Source: UBA5209 sp034002865 (GTDB lineage Bacteria; Patescibacteriota; Dojkabacteria; SC72). Taken from it: a stretch of 43,878 bases of DNA. Positions 23,115 to 32,328 of this stretch are shown in pieces. Made by a program: the position numbers and the translations under genes. The DNA is taken from NCBI GenBank assembly GCA_034002865.1, contig JAVEZR010000006.1, positions 1 through 43,878 on the forward strand, written 5' to 3'. A model generated the notes under the pieces. That model saw only the letters and a list, made by a program, of their open reading frames with translations. It had not been told where the DNA came from and searched no databases. Within the stretch, counting starts at the first letter, position 1. Every line of letters starts with the position of its first letter.

Positions 23115-23330
23115 ATGGCAAAAGTTTGTGAATTGTGTGGAAAATCTACAGCTGCTGGAAGAAGAATTCAGCATCATCACTCCATAGCGTGGAGATTTAA
23201 AGCTCCTAAGAGTACTCGTACATTTAAGCCTAATCTAAGAAAGATTAAGGTAGATGTCGATGGTGATGTACAGAGCATATATACCTGTATGAAATGCTAT
23301 AAGAGGCTTCAAAAAGAGGCACAAGAATAA
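23115..23330 (+). CDS. rpmB: 50S ribosomal protein L28
   Basis: A 71-residue L28 with the zinc form: MAKVCELCGKS and YTCMKCYKRL give four cysteines. The central RRIQHHHSIAWRFKAP and RTFKPNLRKIKV are typical for the family. L28 lies near the E site of the 50S subunit. It stands alone between divergent and downstream genes with its own short leader. Confidence 0.96.
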   Translation: MAKVCELCGKSTAAGRRIQHHHSIAWRFKAPKSTRTFKPNLRKIKVDVDGDVQSIYTCMKCYKRLQKEAQE

Positions 23331-23365
23331 GGGTATACTATTTCCTCGTCTTGAGTAAGTTTTAG

Positions 23366-23374
23366 TGATAAAAT
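23366..23374 (+). promoter_or_regulatory. Extended -10 promoter of the mreBCD operon
   Basis: TGATAAAAT predicts a start near 23381. The 22-nt leader contains the purine-rich AAGGTGAT (23383-23390), then a T-tract up to the ATG. Unlike many genes here, mreB thus has a recognisable ribosome-binding site, though spaced widely. Confidence 0.55.
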
Positions 23375-23402
23375 CATTCAATTAAGGTGATTACTTTTTT
23401 TT

Positions 23403-24458
23403 ATGTCAATCTTTGATTCTATTTGGGAAATCTTTACATATGATCTGGGTATAGACCTTGGTACTGCTAATACAATTGTGTATCTAAGAGGTGAGGGAAT
23501 AGTAGTATCTGAACCATCCGTAGTAGCTATAGAGAAGAGAAGTAAGTTAGTACTTGCAGTAGGACAGAAAGCTAGGGAGATGATTGGTAGGACTCCTGCT
23601 AATATTGTCGCTGTAAGGCCTCTTAAGGATGGTGTAATCTCAGATTTTGATACTACTCAAGCTATGATTCATCACTTTATTCATAGTGCTCACCATAACT
23701 ATGTTAAAGGTTTTAAATTACCTAAACCAAGAGTTGTAGTAGGAGTACCATCCTCTGTAACTGAGGTAGAGAGACAGGCTGTAATAGATGCAGCTAAGAC
23801 CGCAGGGGCAAGGGAGGTTTTTATTGTTGAGGAATCTATGGCGGCTGCAATAGGGGTTGGTTTGCCAATTGAAGATGCATCAGGGAGTATGATAGTTGAT
23901 GTTGGAGGTGGTACTACTGGTATAGCGGTTCTCTCTCTTGGAGATATTGTAGTGGATAATACTGTTAGAATAGCGGGAGATGAAATGACTCAAGATATTG
24001 TTAACTATGTAAGAGATAAGTACAACATCTTAATAGGCGACAGAACAGCAGAGGATATAAAGATAGAGATAGGCTCTGCTTCCCCAATGAAGGAGGAGAA
24101 AGAGGTAGTGCTACAGGGTAGAGACCTGCTTACAGGGTTACCTAAATCTATTAAGTTTAGTAGTACAGAGGTAAGAGAGGCAATAATGGTATCATTAAGT
24201 CAGATAACGGAGGCTGTAAAGGATGCTATCGAAGATACACCCCCAGAGTTACTTAAAGATATATATAACGAGGGTGTGTATGTAGCTGGTGGAGGAGCAT
24301 TAATTAAGGGATTAGATTCATACTGGAAAGGAGAGCTTAATATCCCTATTAAAATAGTTGATGATCCTCTTTCTGCAGTAGCTAGAGGTACTGCCTCTAT
24401 GTTAGACCATATAGATTTACTACATAAGGTACAAAAGTCTTGGGAAGAACTTATTTAA
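23403..24458 (+). CDS. mreB: Rod-shape-determining actin MreB
   Basis: A 351-residue MreB with intact ATPase loops: GIDLGTANT, VDVGGGTTGIAVLSLG and a C-terminal GVYVAGGGALIKGLD. The N-terminus SIFDSIWEIF could be the membrane-binding amphipathic helix. It polymerises under the membrane and guides the peptidoglycan elongation machine. It leads the conserved mreB-mreC-mreD-PBP2 operon (12 nt before mreC). It keeps the phosphate-2 Asp that the paralogue at 8128 lacks. Confidence 0.98.
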   Translation: MSIFDSIWEIFTYDLGIDLGTANTIVYLRGEGIVVSEPSVVAIEKRSKLVLAVGQKAREMIGRTPANIVAVRPLKDGVISDFDTTQAMIHHFIHSAHHNYVKGFKLPKPRVVVGVPSSVTEVERQAVIDAAKTAGAREVFIVEESMAAAIGVGLPIEDASGSMIVDVGGGTTGIAVLSLGDIVVDNTVRIAGDEMTQDIVNYVRDKYNILIGDRTAEDIKIEIGSASPMKEEKEVVLQGRDLLTGLPKSIKFSSTEVREAIMVSLSQITEAVKDAIEDTPPELLKDIYNEGVYVAGGGALIKGLDSYWKGELNIPIKIVDDPLSAVARGTASMLDHIDLLHKVQKSWEELI

Positions 24459-24469
24459 CCAACTTTTAA

Positions 24470-25291
24470 ATGTTTAAGAATCTTTTAAGGATAAAATTAC
24501 TTCAACCCTTCATATTGATAATACTTGGTATCTTACTCATACTTCTCTCAAGGAGTGCAATAGGTAGTGCCATAAGAGTACCATTTTCATATCTGTTTGA
24601 GCCTGTATCTCTTACTGCACAGAGTCTTAGTGGCTCTGCTTCTAATTGGGGAACAGCTCTTTTTGATGCCTCTGCATATATAGAAGAGAACGAAAAGCTT
24701 AGAGAGGAGCTCCTAGATATTAAATCAAAAGAAGCCTTTATTGTTGATCATGAAGAGTATAGCTCATTGAAAGCAAATGAGGCTTTAATGGTAACTGGTG
24801 GAGAGTACGTTCTTTCAAAGGTTCTAAGCTTCTCTCAAAAGGGGGATATATATATCAATACGGGTATTAAAGAGGGTGTAAAGGTAGGAGATAGTGTAAT
24901 ATTAGGTAATGTTTTTGTAGGAATTGTTTCCTCTGTAGATAGTAATGGTGCATTGGTAAGATTACCTACTAACAGATCAAGCAGCTATGAGGTAGTAATT
25001 CTTCCGTCTATCGCTAATGAGCAGGAGGGTATCAAGTTAGATGGATATATTAAATCTACTGCAGTTGTTACAGGAGTACTGGAGGGTATTAAAATAGAGA
25101 ATATAGGGATAAATTCAGAGGTATCAGATGGTGATACTGTAGTTTTAAGGGATGAGAGAATAGGTCAACTATTAATCATCGGTAGGGTAGTTGGCCTTTC
25201 TAATAATCCAGCATCAACATCTAAATCGGGTTTCGTATCTCCAATATTTGATTACTCTAACCTTTTAACTGTATTTGTTAAAATTAAATAG
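24470..25291 (+). CDS. mreC: Rod-shape-determining protein MreC
   Basis: A 273-residue MreC: one N-terminal membrane helix (about residues 12-30), a coiled-coil region (about 70-90, ENEKLREELLDIKSKEAF) and a beta-rich periplasmic domain with VSSVDSNGALVRLPTNRSS and a final GRVVGLSNN segment. It bridges MreB and PBP2. It ends 1 nt before mreD. Confidence 0.93.
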   Translation: MFKNLLRIKLLQPFILIILGILLILLSRSAIGSAIRVPFSYLFEPVSLTAQSLSGSASNWGTALFDASAYIEENEKLREELLDIKSKEAFIVDHEEYSSLKANEALMVTGGEYVLSKVLSFSQKGDIYINTGIKEGVKVGDSVILGNVFVGIVSSVDSNGALVRLPTNRSSSYEVVILPSIANEQEGIKLDGYIKSTAVVTGVLEGIKIENIGINSEVSDGDTVVLRDERIGQLLIIGRVVGLSNNPASTSKSGFVSPIFDYSNLLTVFVKIK

Positions 25292-25292
25292 T

Positions 25293-25790
25293 ATGTTAGA
25301 AATATTAATAGGAATAATTGGACTTTTTGTATCTCTCTTCTTAGAGCACTTTCTTTTTGCTCTTTTCGGTTTCTCACTTTTCATACTAATCTTTTTAAAT
25401 ATGTGGGGTAGGGTAAGCAGTAGATTCTTCTTTCCTTTCCTTCTCTTCTTAGGGATATCCCTAGATATCACCATGCACCAACCCATTGGTTTACATATAT
25501 TGGTATTAGGTGTTGCTCTTTTAATATATATACTTTTCGAGACATTCCTGCCGGATGATAATAGCGTTTCAAAGTATATATCCATGCTCTTTGTATTTCT
25601 CCTTTTCTACTTCTTAAATGCAGTGCTCCTTTCTCTATTGCAAGATGGTATCATACCAATATTCACAAGTGGGATATTAATTAAGATATTTGCTAATAGC
25701 TTAATTTCAGTACTTGTTTCAATGCTTGTAGGTAAGGTATTTAGTACTGTTAGAGATAGCAAAAACTACCAAAGTATAAGGCTAAGATAA
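25293..25790 (+). CDS. mreD: Rod-shape-determining protein MreD
   Basis: A 165-residue, highly hydrophobic protein with about five membrane helices, as expected for MreD. The sequence is poorly conserved; position after mreC and before the PBP2 gene is the main evidence. The motif LGISLDITMHQPIGLHILVL resembles the conserved MreD centre. Start ATG 25293 is 1 nt after the mreC stop; an earlier in-frame start at 25275 would overlap mreC. Confidence 0.85.
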   Translation: MLEILIGIIGLFVSLFLEHFLFALFGFSLFILIFLNMWGRVSSRFFFPFLLFLGISLDITMHQPIGLHILVLGVALLIYILFETFLPDDNSVSKYISMLFVFLLFYFLNAVLLSLLQDGIIPIFTSGILIKIFANSLISVLVSMLVGKVFSTVRDSKNYQSIRLR

Positions 25791-27806
25791 ATGACAGAGA
25801 TAAAGTTTGATAAAAAGTTAAACAGTAAGAAGCTTACAAAAGCCTCACACAAGTGGGGAATAAGTAGTAAGAATGGATTTAGGAGTGCTCTTAAGAGAGG
25901 TTTGCTTAGTAGTAATAATAGTGTAGATGTTTCTCCTTGGAATTTTGTATATGCATTTCTCCTCTTCTTCATATTTTTTGGTCTACTTGTAGTAGGTATT
26001 GCTAAATTACAAATAGTAGAGGGTTCGCAGATGGCTCAGAGGTCAGAGAGAAACAAGATAAGGCTTTCTAAGGTTGTAGCAGAGAGAGGTGTAATATTTG
26101 ATGTAGATGGTGTAAAGCTTGTAGAGAACGTTGCCTCTATGAATCTGTATCTCTCAATGGAAAGCTACTTGGGCAGTAAAGGGAAGATAGAGAACGGGAA
26201 GCTGGATAGGAGTATGGATACCCTCGGGGGTATATTGGGTGGCAATTGGGTGCAGGTCGGAGTTAACTCTGAAATGGTGTATGAATCTCTTTCAGACAGG
26301 GTGTACTCGATATACATGGAGAGTCCATACTTTAGTAGGATACTTTTGGCTACAGATTTAGATAACGATACCGTTATTAAAATTAAAGCTAGGGCACAAG
26401 AAATACCTGGTATTACGATAGATAACGGTAATAAGAGGAAATATCTCTACAGTGAAGCTTTTACCCATGTACTCGGATATACAGGTGAATCATCCGTAAG
26501 AGATATTGAGCTTCTGGAAGATGTAGAGAGTGGTGATATTGTTGGTAAAATAGGGTTAGAGAGATACTACAATACTCAGTTTAAAGGAACAAACGGTAGT
26601 TTAGCAGAGGAGATAGATGCATTAGGTAAGAGTGTAGGTGAGCAACCATATGTTTTAAAGGCACCCACCGCTGGTCAAAATATGTATCTCACTATCAAAA
26701 AAGATGCTCAGATTAAACTGTATGAGATTTTAAAGGAGGCTGTTGAGAAAAATGATGCAGCAGGAGCAGCAGGAGTAATACAGAATGTAAATACAGGAGA
26801 GATATTAGCAATCGTTAGCTATCCAGGATATGACGGTAATCTTTTCGTAGGAGGTATCTCACAACAGCAGTACTCTGAGATAATTAACAATCCTCAAAAC
26901 CCATTACTTAACAGGTCTGTAGCTGCACAAATACCTCCAGGCTCTACATTTAAGACTGTAGTTGCAGCTGCAGGGCTTGATGCCAAGGTAATAACTAAAA
27001 ACAGCATATATGTAAGTAGAGCAGGCTACTCATTCTCTAACGGAGCTCCATTCCAGGAGTTTAGGAAACATGTATACGGATCATTAAATGTAGTTAGTGC
27101 ACTAGCAGTATCTTCAAATATATTCTTTTGTGAAATGATAAGGGATTGGGATATGAATAAATTAGTCCCATATCTTGAGAAATTTGGTATTGGTGAATAC
27201 ACAAATATAGATATACCCGGAGAAGCACCCGGTAGATTACCTTCTCCTGAGAACAAAATTAAACTTGCAAATACAACAAGTCCTTGGTTAGAACCAATTT
27301 GGTATCCTGAGGGAGATTCCTGTAACTCAGTAATTGGTCAAGGTATTACACTTGTAACTCCAGTTCAGATGTCTAATTGGATGGCCGCTATAGCTAATGG
27401 TGGTACTTTGTATACACCACATGTTGCAAAGAAGTTTGTTGATGAGAAAGGTTTTGAATATCCAGTAGAATTCGATATCTTGGAGAGTAATATTGCATCT
27501 AAAGAATCTCTTGATCTTGTAAAGAAAGGTATGTGGGATACAGTAAACAGTTCGAGAGGTATTGTAGGTTCTCTTTCTAATACAGGTACCTCTGTTGCCG
27601 CTAAAACTGGTACTGCAGAGTTTGGTAAAGTAAATGAGAAAGGTATATATGAAGATACTCATGCTTGGGTAGGAGGTTTCTTCCCATATGAGAATCCTAA
27701 ATACTCCTTCTCCGTACTTCTTGAAGATGGAGGTATGAGTTCTAATGCTTCTGCAGCAATCAGAGAGATGATAGTATGGATGGTTCAAAACGGTTTTGTT
27801 GATTAA
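25791..27806 (+). CDS. mrdA: Penicillin-binding protein 2 (peptidoglycan transpeptidase)
   Basis: A 671-residue class B PBP. A cytoplasmic tail of about 50 residues precedes one membrane helix (about 52-72), a dimerisation domain (RGVIFDVDG, SRILLATDLD) and the transpeptidase domain with catalytic STFK (S385, K388), SSN (441-443) and KTGTAEFG near 605. It cross-links peptidoglycan in the elongasome. Its ATG directly follows the mreD stop. The class B domain GKIGLERYYNTQFKGTNGS is present. The cytoplasmic tail is long for PBP2. Confidence 0.96.
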   Translation: MTEIKFDKKLNSKKLTKASHKWGISSKNGFRSALKRGLLSSNNSVDVSPWNFVYAFLLFFIFFGLLVVGIAKLQIVEGSQMAQRSERNKIRLSKVVAERGVIFDVDGVKLVENVASMNLYLSMESYLGSKGKIENGKLDRSMDTLGGILGGNWVQVGVNSEMVYESLSDRVYSIYMESPYFSRILLATDLDNDTVIKIKARAQEIPGITIDNGNKRKYLYSEAFTHVLGYTGESSVRDIELLEDVESGDIVGKIGLERYYNTQFKGTNGSLAEEIDALGKSVGEQPYVLKAPTAGQNMYLTIKKDAQIKLYEILKEAVEKNDAAGAAGVIQNVNTGEILAIVSYPGYDGNLFVGGISQQQYSEIINNPQNPLLNRSVAAQIPPGSTFKTVVAAAGLDAKVITKNSIYVSRAGYSFSNGAPFQEFRKHVYGSLNVVSALAVSSNIFFCEMIRDWDMNKLVPYLEKFGIGEYTNIDIPGEAPGRLPSPENKIKLANTTSPWLEPIWYPEGDSCNSVIGQGITLVTPVQMSNWMAAIANGGTLYTPHVAKKFVDEKGFEYPVEFDILESNIASKESLDLVKKGMWDTVNSSRGIVGSLSNTGTSVAAKTGTAEFGKVNEKGIYEDTHAWVGGFFPYENPKYSFSVLLEDGGMSSNASAAIREMIVWMVQNGFVD

Positions 27807-27848
27807 GAAATCTTTCATCTAATTACTGTAAGATATGGATATCACTGT

Positions 27849-27877
27849 TTGACATATATTTAAACATTGTGTATTTT
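27849..27877 (+). promoter_or_regulatory. Promoter of topA
   Basis: TTGACA (27849-27854), 17 bp, TATTTT (27872-27877). The predicted start near 27884 leaves a 4-nt leader before ATG 27888. Confidence 0.6.
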
Positions 27878-27887
27878 TAGCTCAAAT

Positions 27888-30017
27888 ATGGCAAAAGAAA
27901 CGCATAAATACAAAAATCTTTTAATAGTGGAGTCACCTGCAAAGGCAAAAACTATTAATAAGTATCTTGGTAGTGACTTTAAAGTCATGGCAACAGTAGG
28001 TCATGTAATAGATTTACCTAAGAGTAAATTAGGTGTAGATGTAGAGAATGATTTTGAACCTCTTTTTGAAACAATATATGGTAAGGGTAAGATATTAAAA
28101 GATTTAAAGAAAGCAATACCTAAAGGTGGTAACGTGTACTTAGCAATGGACCCTGATAGAGAGGGAGAAGCCATTGCTTGGCATATTAAGACATCTTTAA
28201 ACATTAAAGATGCTAAGAGAGTATCCTTCCATGAGATAACTAAGGAAGCTATCACAGAGGCTCTTAAATCACCATCAGTAGTAAATGAGAATCTTTTTGA
28301 TGCACAGAAAGCTAGAAGAGTGTTAGATAGATTGTTTGGATACAAACTCTCAGAGTTACTTTGGAAAAAGATTTGGTACGGTCTCTCTGCAGGTAGGGTA
28401 CAATCTGTAGCACTAAGATTAATAGTAGAGAGAGAGGAAGAGAGAGAATCATTTGTACCAGAAGAGTTTTGGGAGTTCTTTGTAGATGTATTTAACAGTA
28501 GTGAGAAGTTAAGGATAAAGTTACTAAGGAAAGATTCCAAGAAATATATACCTAAGGATGGTAAAGAGGTAGAAGAGATAAAGGAGATATTAGGAGACAG
28601 TAAGTACAAGGTAGTAGATATTGTAAAGAAAGAGCTTAAGAAAAATCCATACCCTCCATATACAACATCTACACTTCAGCAATCTGCAAACAATGTATTA
28701 GGATTCTCTGCTAAAAGAACAATGGCATTAGCACAGGCTCTGTATCAATCAGGACATATTACTTACATGAGAACAGATTCCTTTTTTCTTTCAAATAAGG
28801 CTATAGATGAAATTAGATCTGTAATATCTCATAAATATGGTAATGATTACTTACCAAGTAAACCTAAATACTACAAAAATAGAAGTAAGAATGCTCAAGA
28901 AGCACATGAAGCAATTAGACCTACAGATTTCTCTCTTACAAAGGAGAGCATAAAGACAAAGATGGGAGAGGCAGAGGCTAAGCTTTACGATTTGATATGG
29001 AGAAGAGCTGTATCATCTCAGATGAAAGAGAAAAGAGTAGAGAATTTAACTCTCTACTTTGAGCCTGTTAAGAAACTTCCAAATATATATACATTCTCTG
29101 TTGGTGCTCAAAAAGTACTTTTTGATGGATACAGGATACTGTACGGTAATGGTGGAGATAGTGAAGAGCTTTTACAAGAGATTAGTAATGTAAAGAAAGA
29201 TGATGTATTTGAGAAGAAGGAGTTTGTTACAGAACAGAAATATACACAACCTAAAGCAAGATATACAGAGGCATCCCTTGTTAAGAAATTAGAGTCCTTA
29301 GGTATTGGTAGGCCCTCTACATATGCAACAATCATAAGTACTATTCAAGCAAGGGAGTATGTAGAAAAAGAGGGTAAATATATCTTACCTAGAGATATTG
29401 GGAGAGTTGTAACTCATTTCCTGAAAAACAACTTTAAGGATTTAATAGATTACAAATATACAGCAGATGTAGAAGAAAGGTTGGATAAAATTGCTCACGG
29501 TACAGTTAAATATGTTCCCTTCATAGAGAAAGAGTACAAACCGTTAATGAGTGATATAGCTAAGGCAGATAGTGAGGTAAAGAAAGATGATGTGGTAATA
29601 CTCTCAGACTCAGATGAGAAATGTCCAGTATGTGAGGGTAAGATGATTGTTAGATTGGGAAGATATGGTAAATTCCTAAGCTGTGCAAACTTTCCAGAGT
29701 GTAAAGGTATGAAAGATTTAAGTGGTGGGGAGGAGGCTTTAGATTTTAAAAAATATCTTAGACCTGAAAAATGCCCCCTATGTGATTCTAAACTTATCTT
29801 AAAAAACGGTAAGTATGGTAAATTTTGGGCTTGTGAGAAATATCCAGATTGTAAAGGTATAGTGCCTTTACTTTTAAATGAGAAGTGTCCAGAGTGTTCT
29901 AAACCATTAGTAGAGCGTAGAAGTAAATGGGGTAGATCTTTTACAGGCTGTAGTGGATATCCAGATTGTAAATATATTAAAAAACAGGTAAAGAAGAAAA
30001 AGAAGAAATCTGAGTAG
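27888..30017 (+). CDS. topA: DNA topoisomerase I (type IA)
   Basis: A 709-residue enzyme that relaxes negative supercoils. The Toprim domain opens with LLIVESPAKAKTINKYLG and has AMDPDREGEAIAWH. The active-site tyrosine is Y293 in GHITYMRTDS. Three C-terminal four-cysteine zinc ribbons follow (CPVC...CANFPEC, CPLC...CEKYPDC, CPEC...CSGYPDC), and a lysine tail ends the protein. An in-frame TTG at 27867 exists, but the promoter places the start at ATG 27888. Confidence 0.97.
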   Translation: MAKETHKYKNLLIVESPAKAKTINKYLGSDFKVMATVGHVIDLPKSKLGVDVENDFEPLFETIYGKGKILKDLKKAIPKGGNVYLAMDPDREGEAIAWHIKTSLNIKDAKRVSFHEITKEAITEALKSPSVVNENLFDAQKARRVLDRLFGYKLSELLWKKIWYGLSAGRVQSVALRLIVEREEERESFVPEEFWEFFVDVFNSSEKLRIKLLRKDSKKYIPKDGKEVEEIKEILGDSKYKVVDIVKKELKKNPYPPYTTSTLQQSANNVLGFSAKRTMALAQALYQSGHITYMRTDSFFLSNKAIDEIRSVISHKYGNDYLPSKPKYYKNRSKNAQEAHEAIRPTDFSLTKESIKTKMGEAEAKLYDLIWRRAVSSQMKEKRVENLTLYFEPVKKLPNIYTFSVGAQKVLFDGYRILYGNGGDSEELLQEISNVKKDDVFEKKEFVTEQKYTQPKARYTEASLVKKLESLGIGRPSTYATIISTIQAREYVEKEGKYILPRDIGRVVTHFLKNNFKDLIDYKYTADVEERLDKIAHGTVKYVPFIEKEYKPLMSDIAKADSEVKKDDVVILSDSDEKCPVCEGKMIVRLGRYGKFLSCANFPECKGMKDLSGGEEALDFKKYLRPEKCPLCDSKLILKNGKYGKFWACEKYPDCKGIVPLLLNEKCPECSKPLVERRSKWGRSFTGCSGYPDCKYIKKQVKKKKKKSE

Positions 30018-30045
30018 AGTTCAAACCTTTTTAATACCTTTCTCC

Positions 30046-30051
30046 TACAAT
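30046..30051 (+). promoter_or_regulatory. -10 box of leaderless radC
   Basis: TACAAT ends exactly 7 nt before the A of ATG 30058, predicting transcription from the start codon itself. Confidence 0.5.
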
Positions 30052-30057
30052 ATACAT

Positions 30058-30693
30058 ATGTTACCAAGAGAGAAATTCCTTTTAAGGGGTATTAATTCTA
30101 TCTCCGATGTAGAGCTAATAGAGATATTAGTTGGTAGCGGTATTAAAGGAGCGGACTTTAAAAAAATATCTAAATCTGTACTTAAGGTTGTAAAAGAAAA
30201 AGTAAGTAAAGAAGAGCATATCTCTGTAAAAGATTTACAACAGGTACATGGAGTAGGGCAGATACTCGCTATGAAGATAGTTTCAGGTATTGAGCTTGGT
30301 AGGAGAGTGTATGGTCTCTTTGACAGAGAGGTGGTTAGGGTAACTAGCTGTAAAGAGGCGTATGAGATATTTAAGGATATGAAAGATTTAAAGAGAGAGA
30401 GGGTTGATATTGTTTGTCTTAACTCAAGATTCGAGTATGTAGTAAGAGAGATAGTGGCCATTGGAGGCTTAAATTGTGCAAATATATTGCCAAGAGATAT
30501 TCTGTATCCTGCAATTGTAAATAACTGTGCATTTGTTCTAATGGCACATAACCATCCATCTGGGGATAGTACTCCTAGTCAGGAGGATATTGCTTTAACA
30601 AAGAATCTTAATCAAGCTCTAGAACTTGTAGGTATACAGCTCTTAGATCATATTGTAGTAAGTAAGGGAAATTACTCCTCTGTACCGCTATAG
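30058..30693 (+). CDS. radC: RadC/JAB-domain protein
   Basis: A 211-residue RadC. The N-terminal helix-hairpin-helix region (SISDVELIEILVGSGIKG and VHGVGQILAMKI) is followed by the MPN/JAB metalloprotease-like domain with AHNHPSGDSTPSQED (H-x-H-x(n)-D zinc site) and ILPRDILYPAIVNN. The cellular role of RadC is unsettled: DNA repair has been proposed and is disputed. Confidence 0.94.
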   Translation: MLPREKFLLRGINSISDVELIEILVGSGIKGADFKKISKSVLKVVKEKVSKEEHISVKDLQQVHGVGQILAMKIVSGIELGRRVYGLFDREVVRVTSCKEAYEIFKDMKDLKRERVDIVCLNSRFEYVVREIVAIGGLNCANILPRDILYPAIVNNCAFVLMAHNHPSGDSTPSQEDIALTKNLNQALELVGIQLLDHIVVSKGNYSSVPL

Positions 30694-30751
30694 GTTACGA
30701 AGAAGAGAATTTAGTAGTATAATGGGGGGAATAATTTAGTAAGTAAGTAGT

Positions 30752-31048
30752 ATGGAAAAAGAAAAAAGAGTATTACCTGAGATGTCAGAATATAGTCTTA
30801 CGGGAGATATTTTGCATTTTCCTTTCTCTGTTGTATATAAAGTAGCAGAAAATGAAAAGAAAATAACTGCGTTGGAGTTCTTAAGAAATGATTTAATAGA
30901 GAGTGCAAGAGATGCAGTTTTAAGGTCTTGGGAGAATATTCCTGACGTTTGTACTGGGGCAATATATAGTGGAGATAAGGTAGAAATATATCTTGCACAT
31001 ACTCAACCATTTGAAGAAATACTTGCAATATATCCATTTGCAAATTAA
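30752..31048 (+). CDS. Hypothetical protein, 98 aa
   Basis: A small acidic soluble protein with no membrane segment and no recognised family. A -10 box TATAAT (30718-30723) predicts a start near 30730 and a 22-nt leader. It is separate from radC and rpsB, each of which has its own promoter. Codon use matches its neighbours, so it is probably a real, lineage-specific gene. Confidence 0.65.
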   Translation: MEKEKRVLPEMSEYSLTGDILHFPFSVVYKVAENEKKITALEFLRNDLIESARDAVLRSWENIPDVCTGAIYSGDKVEIYLAHTQPFEEILAIYPFAN

Positions 31049-31060
31049 TTAAAGAATATA

Positions 31061-31066
31061 TATAAT
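31061..31066 (+). promoter_or_regulatory. -10 box of rpsB and its long leader
   Basis: TATAAT predicts a start near 31073 and an 86-nt untranslated leader, long for this genome. The leader holds a small hairpin GAGAG-CAAT-CTCTC (31116-31129) flanked by CCT and AGAGG, then AAAAGGA before ATG 31159. This could be an S2 autoregulatory site. Confidence 0.5.
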
Positions 31067-31158
31067 CAAAGCCGTATTTAATATATCTCGCATATCTCTG
31101 AATATTTCCTGGATCGAGAGCAATCTCTCCACAGAGGTAGGTGATAAAAGGAAACATT

Positions 31159-32310
31159 ATGGAAAAAACAAAAGAGGTCTCAAAGAAGGTTGCAACACCT
31201 AAAGCAGAGACAGTAAAAAAAAGCTTTAAAGTAGAAATTCCAGAATTAATTACATTCCTCAAAGCAGGCTCTCACTTTGGTCATAAGGGTAGTGCATGGA
31301 ATCCAAAGATGAAGAAATATATATATGAGACTAGAAATGGTGTTCATATTATCGATTTAATCAAATCAAGAAAACTTCTTAAAATAGCTCTAGAAAGTCT
31401 AAATGAGGTTGTAGATAGGGGTAATGTTTTAATAGTGGGTACAAAGGGTCAGGCTGCAGGATTAATAGAGAAGAGTGCATTAGATACAGGTGCCTTCTAT
31501 ATTACAAAAAGATGGCCAGGAGGACTTTTTACAAACTTTGATCATATTAAGAAAAGTATTCAAACATTAGTAAAAATGGAAGAGCAGTTGGCTGCAGGTG
31601 GTGAGGGTCTTGTTAAGAAAGAGATATTACTTATGGAAAGACAGGTTCAAAGAATGAACAAGGTATATGAAGGTATAAAGTTTATGGATGAGCTACCAAA
31701 GATGTTAATTGTAATAGATAGTAAGGTAGAAAAGAACGCTATTAAAGAAGCTCGTATAGCAGGTATTCCAATATTAGCTTTAATTGATACTAACTGTGAT
31801 CCTGATTTAGTAGATTACCCAATCCCTGCAAATGATGACTCTATCAAGAGCATTAATCTCTTCGTAGATCTCTTTGGAGAGGTTATAAAATCGGGAAAGA
31901 AATCTGAAGCATTGAGGGCATTAAGAACAAATCATAATGCTACATTAAAGAACCTTGAAGAAAAGCATATAGAAGAAAAGGAAAGAGAGGAGAAAATGGA
32001 GGAGGAAGATAGGTTAAGAATGAAGGCTATGAGAGAGGGTAAGGCTGATGTACAAACAACAGGTGTAGTAAGAGTTGTTAAGAGAGAGAAGAATTTAGAT
32101 GAAGAGTATGCAGCTGCAGAGGCTGTAAAAGCAGTTTCTAATTCAAGAAAGATAGAAGACTTAGGTCTTTCTGCAAGAATAGAGAAAGCTTTACATGAGG
32201 CAGGATTACATACTGTAGAGGATCTTCCAGGTAAAAACAAAGAAGAGCTTCAAGCAATTAAAGGTATTGGTGAGAAAGCAGTAGAGGAGATCTTAAAAGC
32301 TATTAAATAA
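31159..32310 (+). CDS. rpsB: 30S ribosomal protein S2 with a C-terminal HhH extension
   Basis: A 383-residue S2, against the usual about 230-260. The core (about residues 25-255) has GSHFGHKGSAWNPKM, RNGVHIIDL, KRWPGGLFTNF and IPANDDSIKSI. An acidic/basic coiled-coil segment follows (about 262-295, KHIEEKEREEKMEEEDRLR). The end is a helix-hairpin-helix domain (about 330-383, LHTVEDLPGKNKEELQAIKG, then IGEKAVEEILKAI) like the RNA polymerase alpha C-terminal fold. AAGGA lies before the ATG; a GTG at 31141 is an in-frame alternative. Confidence 0.96.
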   Translation: MEKTKEVSKKVATPKAETVKKSFKVEIPELITFLKAGSHFGHKGSAWNPKMKKYIYETRNGVHIIDLIKSRKLLKIALESLNEVVDRGNVLIVGTKGQAAGLIEKSALDTGAFYITKRWPGGLFTNFDHIKKSIQTLVKMEEQLAAGGEGLVKKEILLMERQVQRMNKVYEGIKFMDELPKMLIVIDSKVEKNAIKEARIAGIPILALIDTNCDPDLVDYPIPANDDSIKSINLFVDLFGEVIKSGKKSEALRALRTNHNATLKNLEEKHIEEKEREEKMEEEDRLRMKAMREGKADVQTTGVVRVVKREKNLDEEYAAAEAVKAVSNSRKIEDLGLSARIEKALHEAGLHTVEDLPGKNKEELQAIKGIGEKAVEEILKAIK

Positions 32311-32328
32311 GTTGTACTATTAAATATC

